From the NCBI RefSeq assembly GCF_004345325.1, contig NZ_SLVJ01000028.1, positions 1 through 49,436 on the forward strand: 49,436 nucleotides of DNA, written 5' to 3'. Origin of the DNA: Acinetobacter calcoaceticus (lineage in GTDB: Bacteria; Pseudomonadota; Gammaproteobacteria; Pseudomonadales; Moraxellaceae). A program made the translations under genes and the position numbers. The notes beneath the pieces are model-generated. The model was not told where the DNA came from and ran no database searches. It saw only the letters and a program-made list of their open reading frames with translations. Below, one piece after another: positions 1-8,900 of the stretch. Position 1 is the first letter of the stretch. Every line of letters begins with the position of its first letter.

Positions 1-1
1 A

Positions 2-292
2 TCGGAATACTTAGATGTTTTCATAGAAAATCTCCTTAAATCAAGGGTATTAGATTTTCTACTTTTAAGTTCAATTATTTTTAGGGAGCATTACCCTTCA
101 ATGTCTGATTGTGTAGCGAGTGGTCATTCCTTTCTACCCACAGGTTCATATTTTTGGATTTCGTATTTGAAAGAAAATTATCAAGAGTTAGGTGAAATAT
201 CTCCTGAACTTAAAGAACCAATTGATTCTTTTATACGTGGACGTACGTTTACTCGCTATTTAGGCTATAAATTTGGAAACAAAGATACGTAA
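2..292 (+). CDS. Hypothetical protein, 5' end outside the window
   Basis: The reading frame is open from the first complete codon (base 2) to a TAA at 290-292, so the first internal ATG (101) is probably not the true start and the gene begins left of the window. The visible C-terminal part is about 96 residues, hydrophobic early and ending in RYLGYKFGNKDT. I recognise no family, catalytic motif or signal. Nothing downstream in the same direction looks co-transcribed. Confidence 0.45.
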   Translation, partial: SEYLDVFIENLLKSRVLDFLLLSSIIFREHYPSMSDCVASGHSFLPTGSYFWISYLKENYQELGEISPELKEPIDSFIRGRTFTRYLGYKFGNKDT

Positions 293-364
293 TGCTAGTA
301 TCTAGTGGTAATACTTTTACGCGCCAACTTAACTCGATTGCTCGTTCCATATTTAATTTTTTCT

Positions 365-391
365 CATCCCCCCCCTGAAAGGGATAGAGCG
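365..391 (+). repeat. Short repeat, copy 1 of 3
   Basis: This stretch contains CTGAAAGGGATAGAGCGA and resembles the repeats at 788-821 (opposite strand) and 1171-1204. It lies just past the 3' end of the small lipoprotein gene. It is the most degenerate of the three copies. Its origin is unknown. Confidence 0.4.
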
Positions 392-407
392 ACTCCATAT
401 TAATGAT

Positions 408-767
408 TTACTGAGTCACAGTAAATTTATAGGTTTTTTTAATTTCATTACCACCACCACCAAAAAAATCAGCATAAATATTTATACTATAATTTCCTTC
501 ATATTTTGGTTTTCCTTTGATTTCTATAATATTATATCTTGATAGATCATTCTCAGGCTCGACTGTGATGCCAAGATCCTCTGGTATATCTGTAGTTAAT
601 TCAGCATATTGATCTCTAACCTTACCTCCAGAAATATGAATAAGTTGTCGATACTCCTGACCTACATGAGCTGTTGGAAGTTCATCAGGTGTTATCGTGT
701 ATTTTTTCCCACATCCAGAAACACATAATATGAAAAAAAATATGACTATAAGATATTTTTTCATCAA
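408..767 (-). CDS. Small predicted lipoprotein with Ig-like fold
   Basis: A 119-residue protein with a classical lipoprotein signal: a Lys-rich start (MMKKY), a hydrophobic segment, and a lipobox CVSGC that would make Cys19 the lipidated residue. After processing it should be membrane-anchored and face the periplasm. The mature part is rich in beta-strand-like segments with a GLPxGL-like 'putative Ig' flavour (PTAHVGQEY, then IKGKPKYEGNYSI), reminiscent of cadherin/He_PIG-type modules; this family call is weak. The gene stands alone, flanked on both sides by related short repeats in inverted orientation (365-391 and 788-821), which suggests a small accessory insertion. Function unknown. Confidence 0.65.
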   Translation of the reverse strand: MMKKYLIVIFFFILCVSGCGKKYTITPDELPTAHVGQEYRQLIHISGGKVRDQYAELTTDIPEDLGITVEPENDLSRYNIIEIKGKPKYEGNYSINIYADFFGGGGNEIKKTYKFTVTQ

Positions 768-787
768 AACTTTTCCTTTTTAATTTT

Positions 788-821
788 CTCGTTCCATCCC
801 TTTCAGGATGGAATGCCAGAC
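788..821 (-). repeat. 34-bp repeat, copy 2 of 3 (inverted)
   Basis: The reverse complement matches 1171-1204 at 29 of 34 positions by my count, sharing TGGCATTCC and AAAGGGAT. The copy can fold on itself through ATTCCATCC / GGATGGAAC. The gene-less stretch 768-1332 holds this repeat, its partner at 1171-1204, and otherwise nothing I recognise. Confidence 0.55.
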
Positions 822-1170
822 TGGTTAACGTTAAGAGTTCGTACTTATTCAGAGCAGTGCAACCTCATAACCCTAGATTTCATGCATAGGTTCTGGCACA
901 GCTATATCTCTACTGCTCGACCTCAGCAATAAAACCATATTAACTAGATTTCGGTGAATATATTCGTTTATCACCACATCATCATTTCATTCTCAATCAT
1001 TTAAGATTGTTATAATCATATCTGCTACGACAGAGCTTGAATGATCTTATTTAAAATCTGTTAACCCATGCAGCACTGTACATGTCTTAAATTCGGGATG
1101 CTGATTTTCCAAGTTTACCTCGACTGCAAAGCATAAATTTTGTTCTGGGTTGAGAACTTTACTTAAAACA

Positions 1171-1204
1171 GTTTGGCATTCCCCCCTAAAAGGGATAGAA
1201 CGAG
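1171..1204 (+). repeat. 34-bp repeat, copy 3 of 3
   Basis: Near-identical to the reverse complement of 788-821, so the two copies bound about 350 bp of unassigned sequence as inverted repeats. A short open frame running through this region on the minus strand has no recognisable protein content and is not called. Confidence 0.55.
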
Positions 1205-1332
1205 TACATATCACCATAAACTCTGGACAGACCACATAATTTCTTCCCCTTTGAAATAGGTTCTTTTATTAATTTTCACTATTAAACTAAACATGTGAAA
1301 ATGAATTTTTTAATTTCGACATCAATATACCA

Positions 1333-1795
1333 CGCATTGTTAAAGTCCCCCTCACCACAGATGAGCAACAACAGCTTATTCATCTTACTAAACACGCTCA
1401 ACACTGGCGTGAAAGACAACGGGCACAAACCATATTATGGCTTACAGAAGGTAAAACCGTAGCGGAAGTCGCTAAACTACAGAATCGAATACCTGAGACT
1501 ATACGATTACAGCGTCGTCATTGGTAACTATACCAATTTGAATCGATTAAAGAAGGCCATCGCTCAGGTACTGATCGTTGATAATGCCTCTATTCATCTA
1601 AGTAAAAAGATGTCGGATTGGCGGCAGTTATTAGAGGATGAATATTCAACGATTTTGTAATATTTACCAACATACAGTCCAGAATTAAATAGAATTGAAA
1701 TGGTTTGGCGGCAGATAAAATACAAAGCTGGGTTGGTCAAGTATCGACAGAATTCGGACATAAATACATGTTTACTTTTTATAGGCGACTTCTAA
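1333..1795 (+). pseudogene. Degraded IS630-family transposase
   Basis: An N-terminal helix-turn-helix fragment (1333-1527) reads RIVKVPLTTDEQ then LWLTEGKTVAEVAKL, typical of IS630/ISXO-like transposases, and stops at TAA 1525-1527. A second fragment from about 1538 in another frame carries the catalytic core pieces VLIVDNASIH (second Asp) and, after an in-frame TAA at 1658-1660, YLPTYSPELNRIEMVW (third catalytic Glu). The segment that should carry the first catalytic Asp is missing, so there is an internal deletion as well as a nonsense codon. The element is dead. Terminal inverted repeats were not identified. Confidence 0.85.
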
Positions 1796-2012
1796 TAATA
1801 ATCAGCATTGGTTAACACTTTTTCTAAAGCAATCAATGAATAACAAAGACTATGTGATCAAAATACGCCCATCAGCTTTCATTTTTTAATCAATCACGCT
1901 AAATGGTTATTATCCCAAAATAAGAACGCTGACTCCTAAATCAAGCACTTATCACTAAATTATGCCTATGTTATGATGTAATCCATGTTTAGAGTAAATG
2001 GTTTTTATACTT

Positions 2013-2579
2013 ATGAAAGTTTTACACATTGACACCAGTATTCTCGCTAGTGCCTCAGTTTCACGTCAGTTAAGTCAAGCGATTATCGATCAACTCAAGT
2101 TAAAGCACAGTGAACTCAGCATCGACTATCTGGATCTAGCACATCAGAATATTCCGCATCTCAACCATGAGATCCTCATGGGACAAGAACCGGAACAGAC
2201 TGCATTGACAGAGAAATTAGTTCAGCAATATTTGGATGCAGATATCGTGGTCGTTGGTGCTGCGATGTATAACTTTGGCCTATCTTCTGCCTTAAAAGCA
2301 TGGATTGATCGTATTTGTGCTGCAGGTCGTACCTTTAAATATACATCTGAAGGATCAGTGGGTTTATCTGGTGATAAAACCATATATATCGCCAGTAGCC
2401 GTGGGGGTATTTATGGTGAAAATCATCCTGCAGACTTTCAAGAAGCAATGCTCAAAACCATTTTTAATTTTACCGGTGTGAGCAATATTCAGATTATTCG
2501 TGCTGAAGGGGTCAATATGGGAGAAGCACTGAAAGAAAAAGCCCTAGCTGATGCATTTTCAAGCCTTCAAACCATCTAA
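2013..2579 (+). CDS. azoR: FMN-dependent NADH-azoreductase
   Basis: A 188-residue cytosolic flavoprotein of the AzoR/AcpD family, which uses NADH to reduce azo compounds and quinones. Flavodoxin-like features are the N-terminal strand MKVLHIDTS followed by a Ser-rich phosphate loop, the FMN-binding MYNF (residues 85-88) before SSALKAWIDRI, and the SSRGG segment near residue 129. An upstream in-frame ATG at 1998 would add only MVFIL; the start at 2013 gives the family's usual N-terminus. A LysR remnant downstream suggests the gene once had an adjacent regulator. A hairpin terminator follows at 2610. Confidence 0.9.
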   Translation: MKVLHIDTSILASASVSRQLSQAIIDQLKLKHSELSIDYLDLAHQNIPHLNHEILMGQEPEQTALTEKLVQQYLDADIVVVGAAMYNFGLSSALKAWIDRICAAGRTFKYTSEGSVGLSGDKTIYIASSRGGIYGENHPADFQEAMLKTIFNFTGVSNIQIIRAEGVNMGEALKEKALADAFSSLQTI

Positions 2580-2609
2580 CTTTTTGCTATAGCATCATTA
2601 ACCCCTTTG

Positions 2610-2641
2610 GCTCAACCGTTCCGACGTGTTGGGCTTTTTTT
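2610..2641 (+). terminator. Rho-independent terminator of azoR
   Basis: The stem GCTCAAC / GTTGGGC (one G-T pair) is followed by a run of T from 2635, about 30 bases after the azoR stop codon. Confidence 0.75.
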
Positions 2642-2691
2642 AAATGAGTGCAGCGCAATTTCCATCACTCATGGTCAGTGAACAACTTTAA

Positions 2692-2850
2692 AATGGCAGC
2701 TTGCTACAGATCATTCCAGATTGGAAACCGCAAAAAGAAATCATTCATTTGGTCTTTCCTTCACGGCGCGGATTATTGCCCTCATTTCGATTACTGATCG
2801 ACTTTCTGGCCGAGAAATTTTCAAGTCTTAAAATCTGTATCAATGCCTAA
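2692..2850 (+). pseudogene. C-terminal remnant of a LysR-family regulator
   Basis: In frame from 2692 to TAA 2848-2850 the translation reads LLQIIPDWKPQKE, then HLVFPSRRGLLPS and LLIDFLAEKF. This is the characteristic end of the substrate-binding domain of LysR regulators (the FPSRRGLLP and FIDFLAE segments). The helix-turn-helix and most of the effector domain are missing. The remnant sits 110 bp after azoR, where a LysR gene would be a natural neighbour. Confidence 0.75.
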
Positions 2851-2951
2851 TGTAAAATGCATAGAGTGAATGAGTGGCTATCGTCTGGATATTTATTTAT
2901 GATACTCACAACGTTTTAAATCACTGCTAGACACGCTAGCAACGGGTCTCA

Positions 2952-3410
2952 ATGAAACTTTTCTTAGATTGCGAATTTAATGGTTTTGGTGGTGAACTCA
3001 TCTCAATGGCTTTGGTCGATGAGTTGGGACAGTATTTTTATGAAGTGTTGCCATGTCCACACCCCGTTGATTGGGTCAAAGACAATATCCTGCCGATCTT
3101 AGGTCAAGCGGCCATTGCTGAAGCCGAATTTAAAAACAAATTATGTGCCTTTCTCAATCGATATCAACATATTCATATTATTGCTGACTGGCCTGAAGAC
3201 TTGTCACTGTTTACTCGCGCACTGATCGTTGCAGCTGGTCGCTGCATGATGACACCTCCTTTAACCTTAGAGTTGTGGATGCCCAGCAATATGCAAATCA
3301 TCAACTCCAGTCTTCCACATTATGCCCTTGCTGATGCGCGCGCCCTCGCCAACGGCTTTCAACAAGCCCAATCACAACAAGCTACGTCACAACAACAGTC
3401 GTCGCAGTAA
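2952..3410 (+). CDS. DEDDh-type 3'-5' exoribonuclease-like protein
   Basis: A 152-residue cytosolic protein resembling the short exoribonuclease family typified by Rv2179c. All four acidic positions can be placed: Asp6 and Glu8 in FLDCEFNGFGGE (Exo I), Asp79 in HIIADWPEDL (Exo II), and His123 and Asp128 in PHYALADARA (Exo III). That predicts a metal-dependent RNA or DNA trimming enzyme. The last 15 or so residues are a Gln/Ser-rich tail. A strong bidirectional hairpin follows directly. The in vivo substrate cannot be inferred. Confidence 0.75.
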   Translation: MKLFLDCEFNGFGGELISMALVDELGQYFYEVLPCPHPVDWVKDNILPILGQAAIAEAEFKNKLCAFLNRYQHIHIIADWPEDLSLFTRALIVAAGRCMMTPPLTLELWMPSNMQIINSSLPHYALADARALANGFQQAQSQQATSQQQSSQ

Positions 3411-3414
3411 ACAT

Positions 3415-3448
3415 AAAAAAAGCTTGAGCATATGGCTCAAGCTTTTTT
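3415..3448. terminator. Bidirectional terminator
   Basis: GCTTGAGC (3422) pairs with GCTCAAGC (3435), flanked by A6 on the left and T6 on the right. It can end both the exoribonuclease gene and the convergent siderophore receptor gene. Confidence 0.85.
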
Positions 3449-3487
3449 GTGATGATTGAACATTTATGATCTAAAGCATTATTAACC

Positions 3488-5692
3488 TTAAAACTTGTAT
3501 TTTAGACCCAGATTATAATTACGCCCCTCGCCCCAGGTGTAGGTGTTATACCAACTGAAAATCGTATAGTATTTTTTATCCATCAAGTTATTGACATTGA
3601 AGCTCAGCGATACTTGATCATTGACCTTATAGTTTGCCATGACATCGATTAACCAATAATCAGAGACCTCATGTTTAACTTTTTCCTTATACAGTGGATT
3701 ACTGACCTGACCCCAAGTTTTGTCCTGCCAACGTGCCCCGCCACCTACAGTCAATCCCTCGATCCATTGACTCGGTTTATAACTACTATACAACGTAAAT
3801 TCATTTTCAGGATTTAAGGTCGAAACTTTTTCACCTTGACGTTTGGATACGCGATGGTTAAATCCAGCATGTAGGTTCCAATCCGTTAAAATCTCCCCAG
3901 TAAGCTCCATTTCAAAGCCTTTGGTTTTCACGCCCTGAATAGCCTCGAAAGCAACCTCTCCAGATGCGGTTTTTTCCCCAGTCTCTAAAGCAAAATTATC
4001 TTGCTTCAATTGGTAATAGGCGAGACTGGCATTTAAACGACCATCATAAAATTCTCCTTTCACCCCAACTTCATAATTACTGCCATCTTGGGGATCAAGG
4101 GTTTTTTCATTGACATCTCTGGCTGTTTGCGGTTTAAAAATCGTACTATAACTGGCATAGACCGAATAAAAGTCATTCAGATCGTAGACCACCCCCACAT
4201 AAGGTACGAATATACCGGACTCTTTAATATCAGGCGCTTTATAATTTGCAACACGCCCGCCCAAAATCAGCTTTAAATCATCCATGAGATTTAAACGAGT
4301 CGTCGCATATAGGCCATTTTGCTTTGTGGTTTCATTAAATCGACCTGCAACCTGCCAATCAGGGCGTGGTACATTTCCATTCCATTGGTAATAATCATCG
4401 ATATCGGTCTGATAACCATCTTCAGTCGTATAATTGGTATTTTTCCATGTGCTTTCAGAGATACTCCCGCCTAAAACCAACTCATGGCTACGACCAAACA
4501 ATTGAAATGGCCCAGTGGCATAGAAATCAGCAGCATTACTGGTAGTTTCACCGACATGTTTGCCCACCCACATCGAAGCGCCTGTACCGGTCTCAGGATC
4601 TGGATGTCCTGATGCGACTGCAGCTAAGCCGGTTTCATAACCGTTTATTTGATGATTCAGTTGCAGTTTAGCCACCCAGTCATTTTCAAACTTATGCTCT
4701 AAGGTTGAAAAGAGCGTTCGGGTATATTGTTCCCATTGACTCCAATTCGCGCCATTGTTAAAGCTGCGCGGCATGTTATTAAAATCACCCCGAGCATTAT
4801 AAATTGGGATGCCACCCCACGTAGATCCCTTCGGATTATTATCTTGATAATCTGCACCCACTGTGAATAAAGTACGATCTGTAATATCCGCTTCTACGAT
4901 GCCATAAAATGTTGGGGTCTTACGTTCATAGCGATCCAGTTGAGATTCTTTATATTCATAAGACGCCACACCACGCGCGCGTATACTGCCGTCCTCATTT
5001 AAAGCACCCCCCAGATCTAGCTCTGCACGATATTTATTCCAAGAACCGATACCTACTGAGGCACTGCCTTGAAAATCATGTGTTGGTTTTTTACGGATTA
5101 AGTTAATGGTTGCCCCCGGATCACCGACACCGGTTAATAGACCCGTAGCACCTTTAAGCACTTCCACTCGATCATAGATCGCCATATTACTTAATGTATT
5201 CCCTGCTGAATAAGCCGAGTTTCGACTCATCGGAATACCATCATATTGAAAATTCTGAATCGCAAAACCACGCGAGTTATATTCAGTACGTTCACTGTCA
5301 TAAGTAACGATGCTCACCCCTGGTGTATGGCGCATGACGTCATCGATTGAGGTAAGATTAAAATCATCCATCTCTTGTCTGGTCACCACACTGATACTTT
5401 GTGGCGTTTCCCGTGGTGACAGCACTAATCGTGTCGCTGTCGCGATGCTGCCAGGTGTATATATACCACTATTTTCAGTGATTTCACCCAATTGATTGGC
5501 AGTAACCACGATGGTCGCCAATTGAGTCGGTTGCGTTTCTTGGACTTGAGTTGCAACGTCTCCATCCGCAGCATAGCCCAATGCGCTATAGCTATTACTC
5601 ACTACCCCAATCATGATTAATTTAATCGCAGTCGATAAATAATTTGGCGTCGGAATATTTAAATTTGAGATGTTATGTTTTCTGAAAGACAT
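3488..5692 (-). CDS. TonB-dependent siderophore receptor (FhuE-like)
   Basis: A 734-residue outer-membrane receptor. The N-terminus (about residues 1-43) is a signal-peptide-like segment ending near YAADGD. The plug domain follows, with RETPQSISVVTRQEMDD, the substrate-gate region YDGIPMSR and the conserved VEVLKGATGLLTGVGDPGA. A 22-strand barrel then runs to the terminal Phe (NYNLGLKYKF). The order of segments (GSWNKYRAELDLGG, STWGGIP, ASYSTIFKPQ, NVNNLMDKKYY) follows E. coli FhuE and Pseudomonas PupB, receptors for ferric coprogen or pseudobactin, so a hydroxamate-type xenosiderophore is likely. Transport would need TonB-ExbBD encoded elsewhere. A Fur-box-like sequence lies 231 bp upstream, leaving an unusually long leader. 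Confidence 0.9.
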   Translation of the reverse strand: MSFRKHNISNLNIPTPNYLSTAIKLIMIGVVSNSYSALGYAADGDVATQVQETQPTQLATIVVTANQLGEITENSGIYTPGSIATATRLVLSPRETPQSISVVTRQEMDDFNLTSIDDVMRHTPGVSIVTYDSERTEYNSRGFAIQNFQYDGIPMSRNSAYSAGNTLSNMAIYDRVEVLKGATGLLTGVGDPGATINLIRKKPTHDFQGSASVGIGSWNKYRAELDLGGALNEDGSIRARGVASYEYKESQLDRYERKTPTFYGIVEADITDRTLFTVGADYQDNNPKGSTWGGIPIYNARGDFNNMPRSFNNGANWSQWEQYTRTLFSTLEHKFENDWVAKLQLNHQINGYETGLAAVASGHPDPETGTGASMWVGKHVGETTSNAADFYATGPFQLFGRSHELVLGGSISESTWKNTNYTTEDGYQTDIDDYYQWNGNVPRPDWQVAGRFNETTKQNGLYATTRLNLMDDLKLILGGRVANYKAPDIKESGIFVPYVGVVYDLNDFYSVYASYSTIFKPQTARDVNEKTLDPQDGSNYEVGVKGEFYDGRLNASLAYYQLKQDNFALETGEKTASGEVAFEAIQGVKTKGFEMELTGEILTDWNLHAGFNHRVSKRQGEKVSTLNPENEFTLYSSYKPSQWIEGLTVGGGARWQDKTWGQVSNPLYKEKVKHEVSDYWLIDVMANYKVNDQVSLSFNVNNLMDKKYYTIFSWYNTYTWGEGRNYNLGLKYKF

Positions 5693-5922
5693 AATTGAAC
5701 CATGTGATCTTGGTTTTAAAAAACGCTTAGCATCCTATCTTTGGCCTCAACAAATGCACAAAACCCCCTTGGCATTTGATGTTTAAAATCGGGTTCGGCC
5801 ATATAGATATTTCAATAAGCAGTATTTGATAAAGACGCGATTGTCATACGCAGCTTGATTTTGATCAGCACCGAAAAGCATGCGATCCAACTGATCGATG
5901 TATTACAATCAATTTGGGTAAG

Positions 5923-5941
5923 GATAATAATAACAATTATC
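5923..5941. promoter_or_regulatory. Probable Fur box
   Basis: GATAATAATAACAATTATC closely resembles the 19-bp Fur consensus (GATAATGATAATCATTATC), which would give iron repression of the receptor gene to its left. A weaker AT-rich relative (GATAACCGTTATGATT) lies near 6009. The rest of the 490-bp gap 5693-6183 shows nothing else I can name. Confidence 0.7.
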
Positions 5942-6183
5942 ATTAATATCAAGAATTGTGTTTTAACAAGGCTTATTTTTTTGAGCTGTGGATTGTTTTA
6001 TTTAAATTGATAACCGTTATGATTTTGATCTATTTTTAAAAAGCATACCCGACAAGCACAGCCTTGAAGACTCAGGTAAATCGTCGCTAGAATTTCAATT
6101 ATTGTATTAAATGCGCTGCATTCTGAAAATGGTGTAGGCTGAAAATTGAAAGAACCGTTTTATAAATTAAGCTGAACTACGAT

Positions 6184-6645
6184 TTAGATATAATTTTTAA
6201 TGGTGATATCGTCTACAAAAAAAGGCATATCCAGTCGAACTCGCCAAGCACGTTGTCTGGATTTATTTTGACTATCTTCGATAATCAATGCATTGACATG
6301 AAATGCGTCATCAAGTTGATAATGACAGCGTTTAAATAAGGCCGCCATTTTTAAAGCGTCATCTGTAGCCAAGTGCCCTGTTTTTAATCCCGCAATATAA
6401 ACGGCTAAGATCGGTTGTTGCTTACTGGATAATTCACATCTTAAGGTCGCTTGTACAGGTAAACGAACGATATCATCAATCTTTAGACCGATAATGGCAT
6501 TGAGATTTTGTTGATACAGCGATTCATTGGTAATGCTGTAATCATAGGGATGATCGATGTCTGGAAAGATCAAACCTTTGACGTTGAAGCTGATATGTTT
6601 GAGATGATTGAGCTGAGATATACTGAGATTATTCATTAAATTCAC
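6184..6645 (-). CDS. Conserved hypothetical protein
   Basis: A 153-residue protein without signal peptide or membrane segment. The middle (QPILAVYIAGLKTGHLATDDALKMA) faintly recalls the core of HIRAN-type small beta domains ('...VYVNGKKVGYL...'), but this is only a visual similarity. It is transcribed in the same direction as the gene to its right (36-bp gap), so the two could form an operon. An alternative start is the Met four codons in. Function unknown. Confidence 0.55.
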   Translation of the reverse strand: MNLMNNLSISQLNHLKHISFNVKGLIFPDIDHPYDYSITNESLYQQNLNAIIGLKIDDIVRLPVQATLRCELSSKQQPILAVYIAGLKTGHLATDDALKMAALFKRCHYQLDDAFHVNALIIEDSQNKSRQRAWRVRLDMPFFVDDITIKNYI

Positions 6646-6680
6646 TTTATCTAAAGCAGCAGGTCAACTAAGACGTTTGC

Positions 6681-7505
6681 TTAAATGGTGGTTGAAAATA
6701 AATTTGGGAGGCTTTTTTTCATTACATTTGGATTAAGCCTAGACTGCATCCAAAACTTCTTGATGATTTTTTTTTGCTTTTTCTGCAGCAATGCCACACC
6801 GATATCCATTACATTTTTTAGATTCATCGGCAGAATGGTGATTAATCCATGGCCATCTTGATAATTTGGATTTTGCTGAATATAAAATTGTGCAGAAGGC
6901 TTTGGCACGAGATTCCACTGATCTCTAGACTGTTGTGCTTCTCTGGTTTTCCAACCCACTTGCACCACATGTGGATTGGAGGATTCTACTGGAATCAGAT
7001 CAAATAAATCTGACAAGCGACTGACGATACTTTTGATTTGCTCGCAAGGCACAGGCTGAGCCATTGTAGGCCAGACATGCTTACTCAAATTGGTTAAGGC
7101 GACATAGCTAGATGGATGAACCAAACTACCAAGAAAATATATTTTGCGATTAGGATGACTGATTATGAATTGCAGTACTTTAAATAATGCAAATATATGC
7201 AATTGATTATTACCACTGCGGAAATCAGGTATAAGGCCTGCTTCCATACGGATCACGCCGATACGCTCTTCAAGCGTATCAAATTTATAGAAGTGGATTG
7301 CCCCGTAACCCACCGCTTGATCTTGATGCTTTTGTATAAATATATTGGTAATGTGCGCCTTAGAATCGACGACATAGTTAGTGAATTGATCCTTATCAAC
7401 CCCATCAAAAATTTGGTCATGGACTTGATAGAGTTCATCAACCAATTTCATTTTGTCTTTTTCAGAGAAAAGCTTAGGATCGACGATCGATGCATTCAAA
7501 CTCAT
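6681..7505 (-). CDS. GNAT-like hypothetical protein
   Basis: A 274-residue soluble protein. Residues about 60-110 (QAVGYGAIHFYKF, then GVIRMEAGLIPDFRSGNN) look like the beta4/beta5 region and the CoA-binding turn of a GNAT-type acyltransferase, but the canonical Q/RxxGxG/A is not clean. The C-terminus is Lys-rich (LLQKKQKKIIKKFW). No operon partner gives its substrate. The 285-bp gap to aroC is very AT-rich and holds only the aroC terminator. Confidence 0.5.
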   Translation of the reverse strand: MSLNASIVDPKLFSEKDKMKLVDELYQVHDQIFDGVDKDQFTNYVVDSKAHITNIFIQKHQDQAVGYGAIHFYKFDTLEERIGVIRMEAGLIPDFRSGNNQLHIFALFKVLQFIISHPNRKIYFLGSLVHPSSYVALTNLSKHVWPTMAQPVPCEQIKSIVSRLSDLFDLIPVESSNPHVVQVGWKTREAQQSRDQWNLVPKPSAQFYIQQNPNYQDGHGLITILPMNLKNVMDIGVALLQKKQKKIIKKFWMQSRLNPNVMKKSLPNLFSTTI

Positions 7506-7748
7506 TTTTAACCTCTAAACTACAACTTTGATATACACTCCTGTCTGATCTGAAAAAATCCTTTTCGGACACAATTTAAACAACTTAATGTGAAAGATTT
7601 ATTAAAAAATTTAGACTCATTAAAGATTTACTTAAAATAAAACATGCATTTAAAAAAACGATTAGTAATATATTTCAACTAAATAAAATAAATGACCTTG
7701 AAGATTTTTTCAGCAGGCTTTGCCAAAGCGCAAGTAGTGTTGCAGAGA

Positions 7749-7776
7749 CAAAAAAGCCCAGTCAAAACTGGGCTTC
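7749..7776 (-). terminator. Terminator of the prmB-aroC operon
   Basis: Read on the minus strand, AAGCCCAGT / ACTGGGCTT forms a 9-bp stem followed by a T run, immediately downstream of the aroC stop codon. Confidence 0.85.
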
Positions 7777-7793
7777 CGCAATACAGGTTAAAT

Positions 7794-8888
7794 TTATTTT
7801 GGTTCGATCGGATTAAATGGAGCAACCACATCGGCATTTTGCGCACGATGACGCATAAAATGATCCATTAACACGATTGCAAGCATGGCTTCGGCAATCG
7901 GTGTAGCACGCACGCCTACACAAGGATCATGACGACCTTTGGTTAAGACATCGGTATCTTGACCTTGAATATCAATGGTCTTGCCAGATGTTGTAATACT
8001 GGCGGTTGGTTTTAGCGCAATCGCAACACGAATGGTCTGCCCCGAAGAAATCCCGCCAAGGATTCCCCCAGCATGATTAGCCAAGAAACCATCACTGCTC
8101 AATTCGTCACGACTGGCATGACCAAACTGTTCTGCGACCGCAAAACCATCTCCAATTTCAACGCCTTTGACCGCATTGATACTCATCATTGCATGGGCAA
8201 TATCCGCATCTAAACGATCAAATACCGGCTCACCCCAACCCACGGGTACTTTTTCGGCCAAGATTTCGAGTTTGGCACCGCAACTGGTTCCCTGTTCACG
8301 CAATGAGGTCACCAGCGCTTCAAAGCGCGGCACCGCATCTAGATCACCACAGAAAAATGGATTATTCCCCACTTCATTCCAGTCCAAACGTTGGGCTTTT
8401 TCAGTCCCGATTTGGGTGACATGGCCACGGATCAATACACCAAACTTTTCAGCAAGATATTTCTTGGCAATGGCACCGGCAGCAACTCGCATCGCTGTTT
8501 CACGTGCGCTAGAACGACCGCCACCCCGATAATCACGAAAACCATATTTATGCGTATAGGTATAATCCGCATGGCCAGGCCTAAAGCTTTGAGCAATGTT
8601 GCCATAATCTTTAGATTTCTGATCGGTGTTACGGATCAATAAGCCTATCGACGTTCCCGTGGTTTTACCTTCAAACACCCCAGAGATAATCTCAACCTGA
8701 TCAGGTTCTTTGCGTTGAGTCGCAAACTTGGAGGTGCCTGGTTTACGGCGATCAAGATCAAATTGTAAATCTTGTTCAGTCAATGACATACCCGGTGGCA
8801 CACCATCCACGATCGCCATCAGGCCTGCGCCATGTGACTCACCACAGGTCGTTACACGGAACAATTGTCCAATACTATTGCCAGCCAT
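7794..8888 (-). CDS. aroC: Chorismate synthase
   Basis: The last enzyme of the shikimate pathway: it converts 5-enolpyruvylshikimate-3-phosphate to chorismate using reduced FMN, which is not consumed. The 364 residues start [20 protein letters not shown], with the catalytic His of GESHG, followed by [16 protein letters not shown], the [18 protein letters not shown] signature and the C-terminal [12 protein letters not shown] two codons earlier (8894) is open, but the AAGGAG ribosome-binding site is 8 bases from the ATG at 8888, which decides this start. It follows prmB by 12 bp, an arrangement common in gammaproteobacteria. Confidence 0.97.
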   Translation of the reverse strand: MAGNSIGQLFRVTTCGESHGAGLMAIVDGVPPGMSLTEQDLQFDLDRRKPGTSKFATQRKEPDQVEIISGVFEGKTTGTSIGLLIRNTDQKSKDYGNIAQSFRPGHADYTYTHKYGFRDYRGGGRSSARETAMRVAAGAIAKKYLAEKFGVLIRGHVTQIGTEKAQRLDWNEVGNNPFFCGDLDAVPRFEALVTSLREQGTSCGAKLEILAEKVPVGWGEPVFDRLDADIAHAMMSINAVKGVEIGDGFAVAEQFGHASRDELSSDGFLANHAGGILGGISSGQTIRVAIALKPTASITTSGKTIDIQGQDTDVLTKGRHDPCVGVRATPIAEAMLAIVLMDHFMRHRAQNADVVAPFNPIEPK

Positions 8889-8900
8889 GTGCACGACTCC

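Noticed and set aside
1047..1235. 62-codon frame on the minus strand
   Set aside because: It runs across the 34-bp repeat, has no recognisable protein features or ribosome-binding site, and is best explained as chance.
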